Positions 1 to 7,300 of a stretch of 15,468 nt of DNA are shown one piece after another. The stretch spans positions 1 through 15,468 of the forward strand of contig JBMNPP010000039.1 of NCBI GenBank assembly GCA_050943675.1, read 5' to 3'. The DNA comes from Brooklawnia sp050943675. Its GTDB lineage: Bacteria; Actinomycetota; Actinomycetes; Propionibacteriales; Propionibacteriaceae. The notes below the pieces were generated by a model. That model worked only from the letters and a program-made list of their open reading frames with translations. It ran no database searches and was not told the DNA's origin. The position numbers and the translations under genes are program-made. The stretch's first letter is position 1. Every line of letters starts with the position of its first letter.

Positions 1-176
1 TCAACAAGAGTCAGCAGGAAGCGCCGGGCAGCTGCGCGGGTCAGGTCGGCACGCTGGGCAACCTCGGTCAACGTCATTCGGGGGTGCTCTGCATCGAAGA
101 CCGAAATCACGGCCAGCCCACGCGCCAGTGACTGCACGTAATCGCTGCGCCGTCTACCGGCCTCCCGGGTGGTCAT
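1..176 (-). CDS. IclR-family transcriptional regulator, N-terminal part (runs off left edge)
   Basis: Only the first 58 codons are present, read leftwards from an ATG at 176-174. After a short basic N-terminus (MTTREAGRRRSDYVQSLARG) comes a winged helix-turn-helix: a YVQSLARGL helix at about residues 13-21, then TLTEVAQRADLTRAAARRFL at about 35-54. This arrangement is typical of the IclR family and most like the PcaR/PobR-type regulators of aromatic-acid catabolism. The effector-binding C-terminal domain lies outside the window, so ligand and targets cannot be judged. The gene is divergent from the nitroreductase across 146 bases, so it could control that gene as well as itself; this is inference. 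A TAGTGT hexamer on its own strand, 8 bases before the ATG, could be a -10 box for a leaderless transcript. Family call fairly sure; subfamily less so. Confidence 0.82.
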   Translation of the reverse strand, partial: MTTREAGRRRSDYVQSLARGLAVISVFDAEHPRMTLTEVAQRADLTRAAARRFLLTLV

Positions 177-322
177 GACTAGCAACACTACCTGCAGCGG
201 TTGAGCCATCGGCTGCCGGTGGTCTGCACGGACGAGCGATGGTTGCCATACGGGTTGTCGTCCGGAATAGCTTTCTGGCCAAATTGGTCGAAACTTTGAC
301 GAATCCATCGAGAGGACGACAA
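177..322. promoter_or_regulatory. Divergent intergenic region between IclR-type regulator and nitroreductase
   Basis: These 146 bases separate two divergently read genes and should hold both promoters. On the minus strand TAGTGT (185-190) lies 8 bases before the regulator ATG. On the plus strand TAGCTT (268-273) is a possible -10 box, with TTGCCA (243-248) as a poorly spaced (19 bases) -35. AGAGGA at 311-316, 6 bases before the GTG at 323, is a good ribosome-binding site. The short interrupted palindrome CCAA-A-TTGG (279-287) lies between TAGCTT and the start codon and could be an operator, but it is too short to be convincing. Confidence 0.35.
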
Positions 323-907
323 GTGACCCAGACTGCGACCGAAGTGCGTAACCAGACACTCCACCCCATCGCGCCCAGGTTGGCCCAGCGCTGGAGCCCC
401 CGCGGCTTCGACGAGGCGGCCGAAATCGACCGGGATGAGTTGCTGAGCATCATCGAGGCGGCCCGCTGGGCCCCCTCCGCGGGCAACACCCAACCGTGGT
501 CGTTCATTGTGGCACGGCGGGGCACCGGGCAGTTCGATGCCATCATCGGTGCGCTGGCCGGTTTCAACACATCCTGGACGCCGGCGGCCTCGGCATTGAT
601 CGTGTTCAACTCGGTGCCCGAGCGGGCCGGAAAGATGACCCGCTGGATCGACTACGACCTCGGTCAGGCCGCAGCGCACGCCACGATGCAGGCCGAGTAC
701 CTGGGCTACAACGTCCACCAGATGGGTGGTTTCGACCCCGAGGCGATCGCGAACGCCTTCGACCTGCCGCCCGGTGTCACCCCGACCAGCGTGATGGCCA
801 TCGGCGTGCACGACGCCTCCGAGGCTGTTGCCGCTGATATCCGGGCGCGGGACGCCGCCGAGCGCAGCCGCCTGCCGCTGGACGAGGTGCTCGCGAGCAC
901 CATCTGA
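323..907 (+). CDS. Nitroreductase-family FMN-dependent oxidoreductase
   Basis: A 194-residue protein of normal length for the nitroreductase superfamily, which uses FMN and NAD(P)H to reduce nitro compounds, quinones, enones or flavins; the true substrate cannot be predicted. The N-terminal RWSPRGFD (about residues 23-30) and the RWAPSAGNTQPWSF segment (about 50-63) are the phosphate/FMN-binding signature of the family. The C-terminal VMAIGVHDAS is the usual core strand. I chose the GTG at 323 because AGAGGA lies 6 bases before it and the conserved part begins soon after; the frame is open further upstream (from 239), but that extension is not family-like. It lies divergent from the IclR-type regulator, a possible controller. 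Its TGA abuts the stop codon of the convergent phosphatase, the two forming TGATCA (905-910). Confidence 0.85.
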   Translation: MTQTATEVRNQTLHPIAPRLAQRWSPRGFDEAAEIDRDELLSIIEAARWAPSAGNTQPWSFIVARRGTGQFDAIIGALAGFNTSWTPAASALIVFNSVPERAGKMTRWIDYDLGQAAAHATMQAEYLGYNVHQMGGFDPEAIANAFDLPPGVTPTSVMAIGVHDASEAVAADIRARDAAERSRLPLDEVLASTI

Positions 908-1606
908 TCAGGTGAGCTGGGTGCGCGGGGTCCAGTGGGTCAGGCCAGCGGGCCACTTGCCGTAGGGCTCGGGTAGCGCCTGGTCGAAACTGGTGTCGAC
1001 CAGTTCAACACGCAGATCCCCACCCTCCACCCGGCAACGCATCACGACGACACCACCATTGGGTACATAGCCCAGCGGCTGGTCGAGCACCGACAGCAGG
1101 GTGAACTTGATCACCGTGCCGTGCGAGGTGGCGATCACGTTCCCTGCCGGATACTGGAGGGCCAGCGTGCTGAGCGCGAACCTGCCGCGGGCGACCATCA
1201 GGTCGAACGGCTCGACACCAGGGATCAGGTTGCGTCCGATGTGCACATTGTCCGGAGTGAAAACCTCGGGCCAGCGGTCGAAGATCTCTTCGCTGATCAG
1301 TTCTTCACCGACGCCCCAGTCACGCTCGACCAGGGCGGGTAGCGGGCTGCCCAGGGGCACCGACAACCGCTGCGCGACGATCGCACCGGTCTCGGCGGCC
1401 CGCTTCAGCGGCGAATAGCGCACCGCATCCCAACGGGTGCCTGCAGCCCCGGAGGCCAGCCAGTCGGCGGCCTCGGCAGCCTGGGCACGACCGCGCTCGT
1501 TGAGCAGGGTGTCAGAGGACCCCTGGAACTTGCCGTCGGCGTTCCAGTCGGTCTGGCCGTGGCGGATCAGGGCGATGGTCGTGGGCTGAAGATCTGAGGC
1601 ACTCAT
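908..1606 (-). CDS. Histidine phosphatase (phosphoglycerate mutase-like) family protein
   Basis: A cytosolic protein of 232 residues with the branch-1 histidine phosphatase signature LIRHGQTDWN near the N-terminus; the His of RHG is the phospho-acceptor. Family landmarks follow: SPLKRAAET (the conserved Arg), an acidic ERDWG segment with the likely proton donor, and ATSHGTV carrying the second catalytic His. It belongs with the cofactor-dependent phosphatases rather than true glycolytic mutases; the substrate is unknown. The start is uncertain. ATG 1606-1604 is chosen because an ACAATAT-like -10 box lies 7 bases upstream of it, but an in-frame ATG at 1615-1613 would add three residues (MGG). 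Neither has a well-spaced Shine-Dalgarno. It lies 35 bases downstream of pmt on the same strand, so the two may be cotranscribed. Confidence 0.85.
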   Translation of the reverse strand: MSASDLQPTTIALIRHGQTDWNADGKFQGSSDTLLNERGRAQAAEAADWLASGAAGTRWDAVRYSPLKRAAETGAIVAQRLSVPLGSPLPALVERDWGVGEELISEEIFDRWPEVFTPDNVHIGRNLIPGVEPFDLMVARGRFALSTLALQYPAGNVIATSHGTVIKFTLLSVLDQPLGYVPNGGVVVMRCRVEGGDLRVELVDTSFDQALPEPYGKWPAGLTHWTPRTQLT

Positions 1607-1641
1607 GCCCCCCATATTGTCTTAACCCGCGCTCCCGTGGT

Positions 1642-3240
1642 TTAGATCCAGCTGCTCAGCCACATTCGAAGGCTCCACATCCGCCGGGTCATCAACTCGT
1701 CGGTCAATAGTGGATAGATGAACCAGAAATTGGCGACGATCGCGACCACGACCGTGCCCACCACCCTCGCGCCGAACTGCCGTTGGCGCCCGGCATCAGC
1801 GGGGCCGAGGATCATCCCCAACACCATCGCGAGCACGGTGGCGGTAAACGGGATCAGCATGATCGCGTAGAAGAAGAACAGTGGACGGTCGGAATTGGGG
1901 AACCACATCAGCCACGGCACCAGCGCGGCCACCAGCGGGTAGGCGAAACGCCAGTCACGCCCGACCAGCCAATAGGCCAGCCCCACCAGCACCGCCGCTG
2001 CAGCGAGCCACCAAAGCAACGGTGTGCCCAGACCCGAGATCACTCGCAGGCAGGTGTCACCGCTGTTCGCCGCGCACCCGTCGGTGCCCGGCTGGATGTC
2101 GTTGACCGCGTCGATGCCGATCACCCGGCCCATCACCAGCCACTGCCAGGGATTTGATTCGTAGACGTGTGTCTGGTCGGCGATCCAGTCGCCGGTGTGG
2201 AAACCGAGGATCTGGCGGTGGTATTCGAGCAGCGAGGCCAGCGGTGAGCCCAGCAGGCGCACCCAGAAATCGTCGGGGTGCTGGGCGCCCCAGTCGCGTC
2301 CCCAGCCGCCCGCTGTGGTCAGCCAGCTGTACCAGGTGGCCACATAGGTGACCAGGGCCGTGACGACCATCGCGATGAAGGCGATCGGCGCGTCGATGAA
2401 GACAGCACGGTAGGCCCTGCGGCTGGCCCCGGCCGTCAACCGCGATCCGACGTCACTGATGACGGCCATGATCCCCATCGCTGCCAGCACGTAGACCGAG
2501 TTCCACTTGCAGCCGATCGCAAGCCCGAACATCAATCCGGCGACCCACCGCCACGGCCGCCACAACAGCAGTGGCCCGTAGCTGCCCCCAAGGTCGGGCA
2601 GGTCGTTGCTCCTGAGGTATTCGGCCAGCCGGTGCCTGAACCAGTCACGATCAGCCACCATCGCGGCCACCGCCAGCACCGTGAAGGTGGCCTGGAAGAT
2701 GTCGAGCAGGGCGATGCGGCTCATCACGAAGGTCAGCCCGTCGACGGTCAGGAAGAGCCCGGCCATGGCACCCACCAGGGTCGAGCGGCTCAGCCGGCGG
2801 GCCATCCTGACGGTGGCCATGATCAGGATGGTCCCGAAGATGAGGGCGCTGATGCGCCAACCGAAGCTGTTCATGCCGAACAGGTGCTGTCCGCCGGCGA
2901 TCAGCCACTTGCCGAGCTGGGGGTGCACGATGAACGAGGCAGTCTGTTCCCAGACCTCGGTGTTGCCGGCCAGGATCTGGTCGTTGGCGTCGCTGGGCCA
3001 GTCCTTCTCGTACCCGAAGTGCAGCAGCGCCCAGGCGTCCTTGGCGTAATAGGTCTCATCGAAGACCAGGTTTGCTGGCCGGGCCAGGTTCACCAGCCGG
3101 ATGGCGTAGGCGATCGCACCGATCACCAGCGTGACCAGCCAGCCCAGTGCACGGTCGGCCCGCAGGATGGCTGCGTCGTCCAACCGTTCGGCGGTCGGCA
3201 GCAGCGCATCGCTCTTCGTGCCGCGCAGTGCTTTGATCAC
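1642..3240 (-). CDS. pmt: Polyprenyl-phosphate-mannose:protein O-mannosyltransferase (Pmt, GT39)
   Basis: A 532-residue polytopic membrane enzyme that moves mannose from polyprenol-phosphate-mannose to Ser/Thr of secreted proteins as they leave the Sec translocon. After a cytosolic N-terminus, the first membrane helix spans about residues 33-52. It is followed by the external acidic pair in FDETYY (D61, E62), the GT39 catalytic signature, and by HPQLGKW (106-112), another hallmark. Eight or more further hydrophobic helices follow, with an extracytoplasmic loop of about 100 residues (roughly 305-400) and a C-terminal RRMW..MWLSSWI tail. The start is GTG: TAGGAT lies exactly 6 bases upstream, suggesting a leaderless mRNA. 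It is divergent from rsmI, as are Rv1002c and Rv1003 in M. tuberculosis, which supports orthology with Rv1002c. Confidence 0.93.
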   Translation of the reverse strand: MIKALRGTKSDALLPTAERLDDAAILRADRALGWLVTLVIGAIAYAIRLVNLARPANLVFDETYYAKDAWALLHFGYEKDWPSDANDQILAGNTEVWEQTASFIVHPQLGKWLIAGGQHLFGMNSFGWRISALIFGTILIMATVRMARRLSRSTLVGAMAGLFLTVDGLTFVMSRIALLDIFQATFTVLAVAAMVADRDWFRHRLAEYLRSNDLPDLGGSYGPLLLWRPWRWVAGLMFGLAIGCKWNSVYVLAAMGIMAVISDVGSRLTAGASRRAYRAVFIDAPIAFIAMVVTALVTYVATWYSWLTTAGGWGRDWGAQHPDDFWVRLLGSPLASLLEYHRQILGFHTGDWIADQTHVYESNPWQWLVMGRVIGIDAVNDIQPGTDGCAANSGDTCLRVISGLGTPLLWWLAAAAVLVGLAYWLVGRDWRFAYPLVAALVPWLMWFPNSDRPLFFFYAIMLIPFTATVLAMVLGMILGPADAGRQRQFGARVVGTVVVAIVANFWFIYPLLTDELMTRRMWSLRMWLSSWI

Positions 3241-3246
3241 TTGGCC

Positions 3247-3252
3247 ATCCTA
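3247..3252 (-). promoter_or_regulatory. Candidate -10 box of pmt (leaderless)
   Basis: Read on the minus strand this is TAGGAT, followed by six bases (GGCCAA) and then the pmt GTG. The match to TAnnnT with this spacing would put transcription start at the start codon. No convincing -35 is visible, as is common in GC-rich actinobacteria. Confidence 0.5.
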
Positions 3253-3278
3253 GGGGGCCTGCGCTGGGCGCCATTTAG

Positions 3279-3284
3279 TACCGT
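3279..3284 (+). promoter_or_regulatory. Candidate -10 box of rsmI (leaderless)
   Basis: TACCGT is followed by CGAGCC and the ATG of rsmI at 3291, the same TAnnnT-N6-start layout as pmt, ispE and mfd. No Shine-Dalgarno is present before the ATG. The divergent pmt promoter overlaps this one, since only 50 bases separate the two start codons. Confidence 0.5.
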
Positions 3285-3290
3285 CGAGCC

Positions 3291-4163
3291 ATGAGCAGAG
3301 CCGAGTTCAGCCCTGACGAGGGCCGTTTGGTGCTGGCCGGCACTCCGATAGGGGACGCCCAGGACGCCTCACCGGCCCTGAAACGCACCCTCGCCGAGGC
3401 CGATGTGATAGCCGCCGAGGACACCCGTGCCCTGCACACCCTGATGGCTCGCCTGGGGGTACGGTCGGACGCCACGATCGTCAGCTACTTCGAGGGCAAT
3501 GAGGCCGCACGCACCCCGGGCCTGGTCGAGCAGATGGCCCAGGGCCAGGTGGTCGTGCTGGCCACCGATGCCGGTATGCCGTCGGTCAGCGACCCGGGCT
3601 ACCGGCTGGTGGTCGCCACGATTGAGGCTCGGCTGCCGGTGACCGCAGTGCCCGGCCCCTCGGCAGTGCTGACTGCGCTGGCCGTCAGCGGGTTGCCGGT
3701 CGACCGGTTCTGCTTCGAGGGCTTCCTGCCCCGGAAGACCGGTGAGCGCACCCGCCGGCTGGCCGCCCTGGCCGCTGAACCCCGCACAATGGTCTTCTTC
3801 GAGGCGCCCCACCGGCTCGCCGATTTCCTCGCCGACGCCGCCCAGGTGCTGGGCGATGACCGTCCGGCCGCGGTGTGCCGCGAGCTGACCAAGACCCATG
3901 AGCAGGTCGTCCGCGGCGGGCTGGCCGAGCTGGCCGATTGGGCCGCCGGCGGTGTGCGCGGCGAGGTCACCGTCGTCATCCAGGGGGCCCCGGAACGCGG
4001 TGATGACTGGGACGGCGCGTTGCGGCAGGTTGGCGCTCGCGTCGATGGCGGTGAGAAGCTGTCAGCTGCGGTCGGCGAGGTGGCCCGGACCACCGGGCTA
4101 CGGCGCAACGACCTGTATGCCCGGGCACTGGCTGCCCGCAAGGCCGGCAAGGAGCAGATGTGA
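3291..4163 (+). CDS. rsmI: 16S rRNA (cytidine-1402-2'-O)-methyltransferase RsmI
   Basis: A 290-residue SAM-dependent tetrapyrrole-methylase-fold enzyme, normal length for RsmI, which 2'-O-methylates C1402 in the decoding centre of the small ribosomal subunit. Signatures appear in order: GTPIGD (17-22), AEDTR (42-46), TDAGMPSVSDPG (92-103), VPGPSA (120-125), GFLPRK (144-149), then FFEAPHR and CRELTKTHEQ. The first motif has Asp where the enterobacterial form reads GTPIGN; I think this is common in actinobacteria. The ATG at 3291 lacks a Shine-Dalgarno but follows a TAnnnT-N6 promoter. Its TGA overlaps the tatD GTG by four bases, so translation is probably coupled. It heads a compact group that also contains the second 16S rRNA methylase, ksgA. 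Confidence 0.96.
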   Translation: MSRAEFSPDEGRLVLAGTPIGDAQDASPALKRTLAEADVIAAEDTRALHTLMARLGVRSDATIVSYFEGNEAARTPGLVEQMAQGQVVVLATDAGMPSVSDPGYRLVVATIEARLPVTAVPGPSAVLTALAVSGLPVDRFCFEGFLPRKTGERTRRLAALAAEPRTMVFFEAPHRLADFLADAAQVLGDDRPAAVCRELTKTHEQVVRGGLAELADWAAGGVRGEVTVVIQGAPERGDDWDGALRQVGARVDGGEKLSAAVGEVARTTGLRRNDLYARALAARKAGKEQM

Positions 4164-5029
4164 GCCAATCAGTGATCGAACGGCTTGGGTTACCGGCACT
4201 GCCCGAGCGGCTGCCGGTGTCCACCGTGGACGCGCACACCCATATCGATTCGACCCAGGAGTACTCGGGCCTGCGGGTGGCCGATTCGCTGCGGCTGGCG
4301 GCAGATGTCGGGGTTGAGCGGGTGGTGCAGATCGGTTGCGACCTGGCCAGCGCCCAGTGGTCGGCCCAACTGGCGGCTGTCACCCCGAATGTCATCGCCG
4401 CGGTCTCGATCCACCCCAATGATGCTGCCCGGATGAGTGATGCGCAGGCTGAGCAGGCCTGGCAGGTGATCGACAACATCGCCGGGGCCGGGCCGCACGT
4501 GCGGGCGGTCGGTGAGACCGGGCTCGACTACTACCGCACCACTGACCCCGACGGCATCGCCCGACAGCAGGTGATGTTCCGCCGGCACATCGACACCGCC
4601 AAGCGGCACGGGCTGACCCTGGCCATCCACGACCGTGAAGCCCACGACGACATCCTGCGGGCGCTGGACGAGGAGGGCTGGCCCGAACGGGTGATCTTCC
4701 ACTGCTTCAGCGGTGACGCCGACTTCGCGCGCCGCTGCCTGGCCCACGATGGCACCTGGTTGAGCTTCGCCGGCAACATCACCTACAAGGCCAACCGCGA
4801 ACTGCGCGAGGCGCTGGCCCTGACCCCGCCCGACCGGGTGCTGGCCGAGACCGACGCGCCGTATTTGACCCCGTTGCCGCACCGCGGCAAACCCAATGCG
4901 CCCTACCTGCTGGCCCACACCGTCCGCTTCATCGCCGGGCACAAGGGCCTCGACCTGGCGCAGGCCTGCACCCAGCTGGGCAGCAACGCCGAACAGGCCT
5001 ACGGGGGCCCGTGGGGGGTGTCCAGTTGA
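4160..5029 (+). CDS. tatD: TatD-family metal-dependent hydrolase / DNase
   Basis: A 289-residue cytosolic TIM-barrel metallohydrolase of the TatD family, whose characterised members are 3'-5' exonucleases acting on DNA (and RNA). All metal ligands are visible: DAHTHID (H26, H28), GETGLDYY (E119), IHDREAH (H157), IFHCFSG (H181) and ETDAPYLTP (D232). The GTG start overlaps the rsmI stop as GTGA. The end overlaps ksgA, by 4 bases if ksgA begins at TTG 5026 or by 19 if at GTG 5011. In M. tuberculosis the orthologue (Rv1008) lies next to metS and rpfB; neither is present here. The exact physiological role of TatD in actinobacteria is unsettled. No key residue is missing, so it should be active. 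Confidence 0.94.
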   Translation: MSQSVIERLGLPALPERLPVSTVDAHTHIDSTQEYSGLRVADSLRLAADVGVERVVQIGCDLASAQWSAQLAAVTPNVIAAVSIHPNDAARMSDAQAEQAWQVIDNIAGAGPHVRAVGETGLDYYRTTDPDGIARQQVMFRRHIDTAKRHGLTLAIHDREAHDDILRALDEEGWPERVIFHCFSGDADFARRCLAHDGTWLSFAGNITYKANRELREALALTPPDRVLAETDAPYLTPLPHRGKPNAPYLLAHTVRFIAGHKGLDLAQACTQLGSNAEQAYGGPWGVSS

Positions 5030-5880
5030 GCCCGGCAGAAGGTGCCCTGCTCGAGGGACGCAAGGCCCGCGAGTTGGCCGCTCGTATCGGGCTGCGTCCC
5101 AGCAAGCAGCGCGGCCAGAACTTTGTCACCGACGCGAACACCGTGCGTCGCATCGTCGCCAAATCGGGTGTCGGCAGTGATGACGTGGTGCTCGAGATCG
5201 GGCCCGGCCTGGGGTCACTGACTCTCGGGTTGCTGGCGACCGGGGCACAGGTCACCGCCATCGAGATCGAACAGGTGCTGGCCCAGTTGCTGCCCAGCAC
5301 CGTGGCCGAATTGCAGCCCGAGGCCACCGGGCGGCTACGGGTGCTGGCTGCCGATGCGCTGGACGTGGTCGAGTTGCCGGGCCCGGCACCCACCGCGGTC
5401 GTTGCGAACCTGCCCTACAACGTTTCGGTGCCGGTGCTGCTGCACCTGCTGGCCACCTTCGAGCAGTGGCGAACCGGTCTGGTGATGGTGCAGTTGGAGG
5501 TGGCCGAGCGGTTGGTCGCTGCACCGGGCTCGAAGGTCTATGGCGTGCCCAGCGCGAAGATCGCCTGGTATGCGGATGCCGAGAAGGTGGGTACCGTGCC
5601 GCCGGCGGTGTTCTGGCCCGTACCCAACGTCAATTCTGGTCTGGTCCGTCTGGAACGCCGTGACCCGCCGCAGACCACGGCCAGCCGCGAGCAGGTCTTC
5701 GCAGTGATCGACCAGGCCTTCGCGCAGCGCCGCAAGATGCTGCGTTCGGCGCTGTCGGGGTTGTTCGGCTCCTCGGCAGCCGCCTCGAAGGCGATCGCTG
5801 CAGCAGGGGTTGATCCGACCGTGCGCGGCGAGATGCTCTCGATCGAGCAGTTCGCCCGGGTGGCTGAACAAACCGGATAG
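5011..5880 (+). CDS. ksgA: 16S rRNA (A1518/A1519-N6,N6)-dimethyltransferase RsmA/KsgA
   Basis: A Rossmann-fold SAM methyltransferase of up to 289 residues that dimethylates two adjacent adenines in the 3'-terminal hairpin of 16S rRNA, a late quality-control step of 30S assembly; its loss gives kasugamycin resistance. Signatures, counted from the GTG: GQNF (35-38), the SAM loop LEIGPGLGSLT (61-71), the acidic AIEIE end of strand 2, and the catalytic NLPYN (133-137). The start is ambiguous. GTG 5011 has a G-rich run just upstream; TTG 5026 gives a 4-base TTGA overlap with the tatD stop, matching the other junctions here. The difference is only five residues. Its TAG stop (5878-5880) doubles as the start of the putative ispE -10 box. 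Confidence 0.95.
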   Translation: MGGVQLSPAEGALLEGRKARELAARIGLRPSKQRGQNFVTDANTVRRIVAKSGVGSDDVVLEIGPGLGSLTLGLLATGAQVTAIEIEQVLAQLLPSTVAELQPEATGRLRVLAADALDVVELPGPAPTAVVANLPYNVSVPVLLHLLATFEQWRTGLVMVQLEVAERLVAAPGSKVYGVPSAKIAWYADAEKVGTVPPAVFWPVPNVNSGLVRLERRDPPQTTASREQVFAVIDQAFAQRRKMLRSALSGLFGSSAAASKAIAAAGVDPTVRGEMLSIEQFARVAEQTG

Positions 5881-5883
5881 GTT
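5878..5883 (+). promoter_or_regulatory. Candidate internal -10 box for ispE (leaderless)
   Basis: TAGGTT begins with the ksgA stop codon TAG and is followed by exactly six bases (GGGCCA) and the ispE GTG. No Shine-Dalgarno is present before that GTG. This suggests ispE and the following MarR gene can be transcribed separately from the rsmI-tatD-ksgA mRNA. Confidence 0.42.
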
Positions 5884-5889
5884 GGGCCA

Positions 5890-6795
5890 GTGAGTAGCGT
5901 GCGCGTCCCCGGCAAGATCAACCTGGCCCTGTGTGTGGCGCCGCGCAGACCCGATGGCTACCACGAGCTGTCCACCCTCTTCCATGCGGTATCGCTGTAT
6001 GACGAGGTCAGTGCTGAAGCAGGCACGGACGCGCAGATCAGCCTGACGATGCACGGCGAAGGCAGCGAGGACCTGGCCTGCGACCACTCCAACCTGGCAG
6101 TGCGTGCCGCCGAACTGCTGCGCGCCCGGTACGGCAGCCCCGGCCTGGGGGTGCGCCTGCACATCGACAAGCAGATCCCGATGGCCGGCGGCATGGCTGG
6201 CGGATCGGCCGACGCTGCCGGGGTGCTGCTGGCCTGCAACGACCTGTGGCAACTGGGCTGCAGCCTGGACGAACTCAGCGACCTGGCTGCCGAGCTCGGC
6301 TCCGATGTGCCCTTCCTGCTGTTCGGTGGCAATGCGCTGGGCACCGGACGCGGTGAACAGCTGGTGCCCCAGCCCACCCCTGGCCGCCTCGAATGGGTCT
6401 TCGCGCTGGCGCCGCGCGGGCTGAGCACCCCGCTGGTTTACCAGCGCTTCGACCAGATGGCTGAACGCGGTGCCATCACCCCCAGCGCTGAACTGGGCAC
6501 CGAAATGCGTGATGGACTGGTCAGCGGCGTGCCGGCCCGGGTAGCGCCCGCACTGCGCAACGACCTGCAGGCACCAGCCCTTGAGCTGTACCCCGAATTG
6601 GCCGACACCCTGGCTGCAGGCCTGCAGGCCGGGGCCCTGGCAGCCATCGTGTGTGGCTCCGGGCCCACCTGCGCATTTCTTGCCGCGGACAGCGTCCAGG
6701 CCGACCGGCTGGCCGCCGAACTGGCTGGCTGCGGCCAGATCAGGGCTACCCGGCGGGCGCACGGGCCAGTGCCGGGCCCGGTGGTGCCGCGATGA
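5890..6795 (+). CDS. ispE: 4-diphosphocytidyl-2-C-methyl-D-erythritol kinase IspE
   Basis: A 301-residue GHMP-family kinase that phosphorylates the 2-hydroxyl of CDP-methylerythritol with ATP, the fourth step of the non-mevalonate (MEP) route to isoprenoids. Signatures: PGKINL (7-12) with the active-site Lys; the ATP-binding glycine-rich loop PMAGGMAGGSADAAG (97-111); GSDVPF (137-142) with the catalytic Asp139; and GSGPT near the C-terminus. Length is normal. The start is GTG 5890, nine bases after the ksgA stop, with no Shine-Dalgarno but a TAGGTT box six bases upstream. Its end overlaps the MarR-type gene as ATGA. Linkage to rRNA methylase ksgA is conserved in actinobacteria; polyprenols made from this pathway also feed the Pmt glycosyl donor encoded nearby. 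Confidence 0.95.
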   Translation: MSSVRVPGKINLALCVAPRRPDGYHELSTLFHAVSLYDEVSAEAGTDAQISLTMHGEGSEDLACDHSNLAVRAAELLRARYGSPGLGVRLHIDKQIPMAGGMAGGSADAAGVLLACNDLWQLGCSLDELSDLAAELGSDVPFLLFGGNALGTGRGEQLVPQPTPGRLEWVFALAPRGLSTPLVYQRFDQMAERGAITPSAELGTEMRDGLVSGVPARVAPALRNDLQAPALELYPELADTLAAGLQAGALAAIVCGSGPTCAFLAADSVQADRLAAELAGCGQIRATRRAHGPVPGPVVPR

Positions 6796-7292
6796 CAACA
6801 CAGTTCGACAGGACCGACGAAGTTGACCGGCTGGTCGCCGCCTGGGGACGCGAACGTCCCGAACTGGATACCGAGCCAATGCAGGTGTGGTCGCGGATCA
6901 GCCGCCTTTCACAGCTGCTGGATATCGCCCGGGCCCGGGCCTATGCGGCCCAGGAATTGCAGGTGTGGGAGTTCGACGTGCTGGCTGCGCTGCGGCGGGC
7001 CGGTGAGCCGTACCGGCTGACCCCTGGTCAATTGATCAGCCAGACCCATGTCACCAGTGGCACCATGACCAACCGCGTCGACCGGCTGGAAGACCGTCAC
7101 CTGGTGACCCGGATGGCCAACCCGGCCGATGGCCGGGGGGTGCTGGTCGAGCTGACCGGGGATGGCCGGGCGAAGGTGGACGCAGCAATCGCCGACCTGG
7201 TGGCCTACGAGCACGAGATGGTCTCGGTGCTCGGCCCCGGCCAGCAGGAAGCCCTGGCCCGGCTGCTGCGGGCGCTGCTCCTGGCCCAGTAG
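6792..7292 (+). CDS. MarR-family transcriptional regulator coupled to ispE
   Basis: A 166-residue MarR-type winged-helix protein. The ATG at 6792 overlaps the ispE stop as ATGA, so it is probably translated by ribosomes finishing ispE. The DNA-binding domain runs from about residue 58 to 125: WEFDVLAAL (helix 2), LTPGQLISQTHVTSGTMTNRVDRLEDRHLV (recognition helix near 87-99), then the wing NPADGRGVLVELT, which keeps the Asp-x-Arg feature of MarR wings. N- and C-terminal helices for dimerisation flank it. MarR proteins usually repress nearby genes and release DNA on binding small aromatic compounds or on oxidation; ligand and target here are unknown. No separate promoter is visible. It ends 8 bases from the convergent TetR-type gene, with no obvious terminator between. 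Confidence 0.88.
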   Translation: MTTQFDRTDEVDRLVAAWGRERPELDTEPMQVWSRISRLSQLLDIARARAYAAQELQVWEFDVLAALRRAGEPYRLTPGQLISQTHVTSGTMTNRVDRLEDRHLVTRMANPADGRGVLVELTGDGRAKVDAAIADLVAYEHEMVSVLGPGQQEALARLLRALLLAQ

Positions 7293-7300
7293 CGGTGCTG

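Noticed and set aside
896..918. Possible bidirectional terminator between the nitroreductase and phosphatase genes (CACC...GGTG around TGATCA)
   Set aside because: The stem is short, with a bulge on one side and no T-tract on either strand. The symmetry comes mainly from two abutting stop codons.
2278..3294. Long plus-strand open frame of 338 codons opposite pmt
   Set aside because: It lies wholly antisense to the clear mannosyltransferase, is dominated by Gly, Pro, Gln, His, Arg and Asp, as expected of a GC-rich shadow frame, and has no recognisable motif.
5335..6879. Minus-strand open frame of 514 codons across ksgA and ispE
   Set aside because: It is antisense to two well-supported enzymes and spans their junction. 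Its composition is typical of reverse-strand GC-rich shadows.
7293..7300. Terminator between the convergent MarR and TetR genes
   Set aside because: Only eight bases separate them, and no stable stem with a T-tract is present within the gap or the gene ends.
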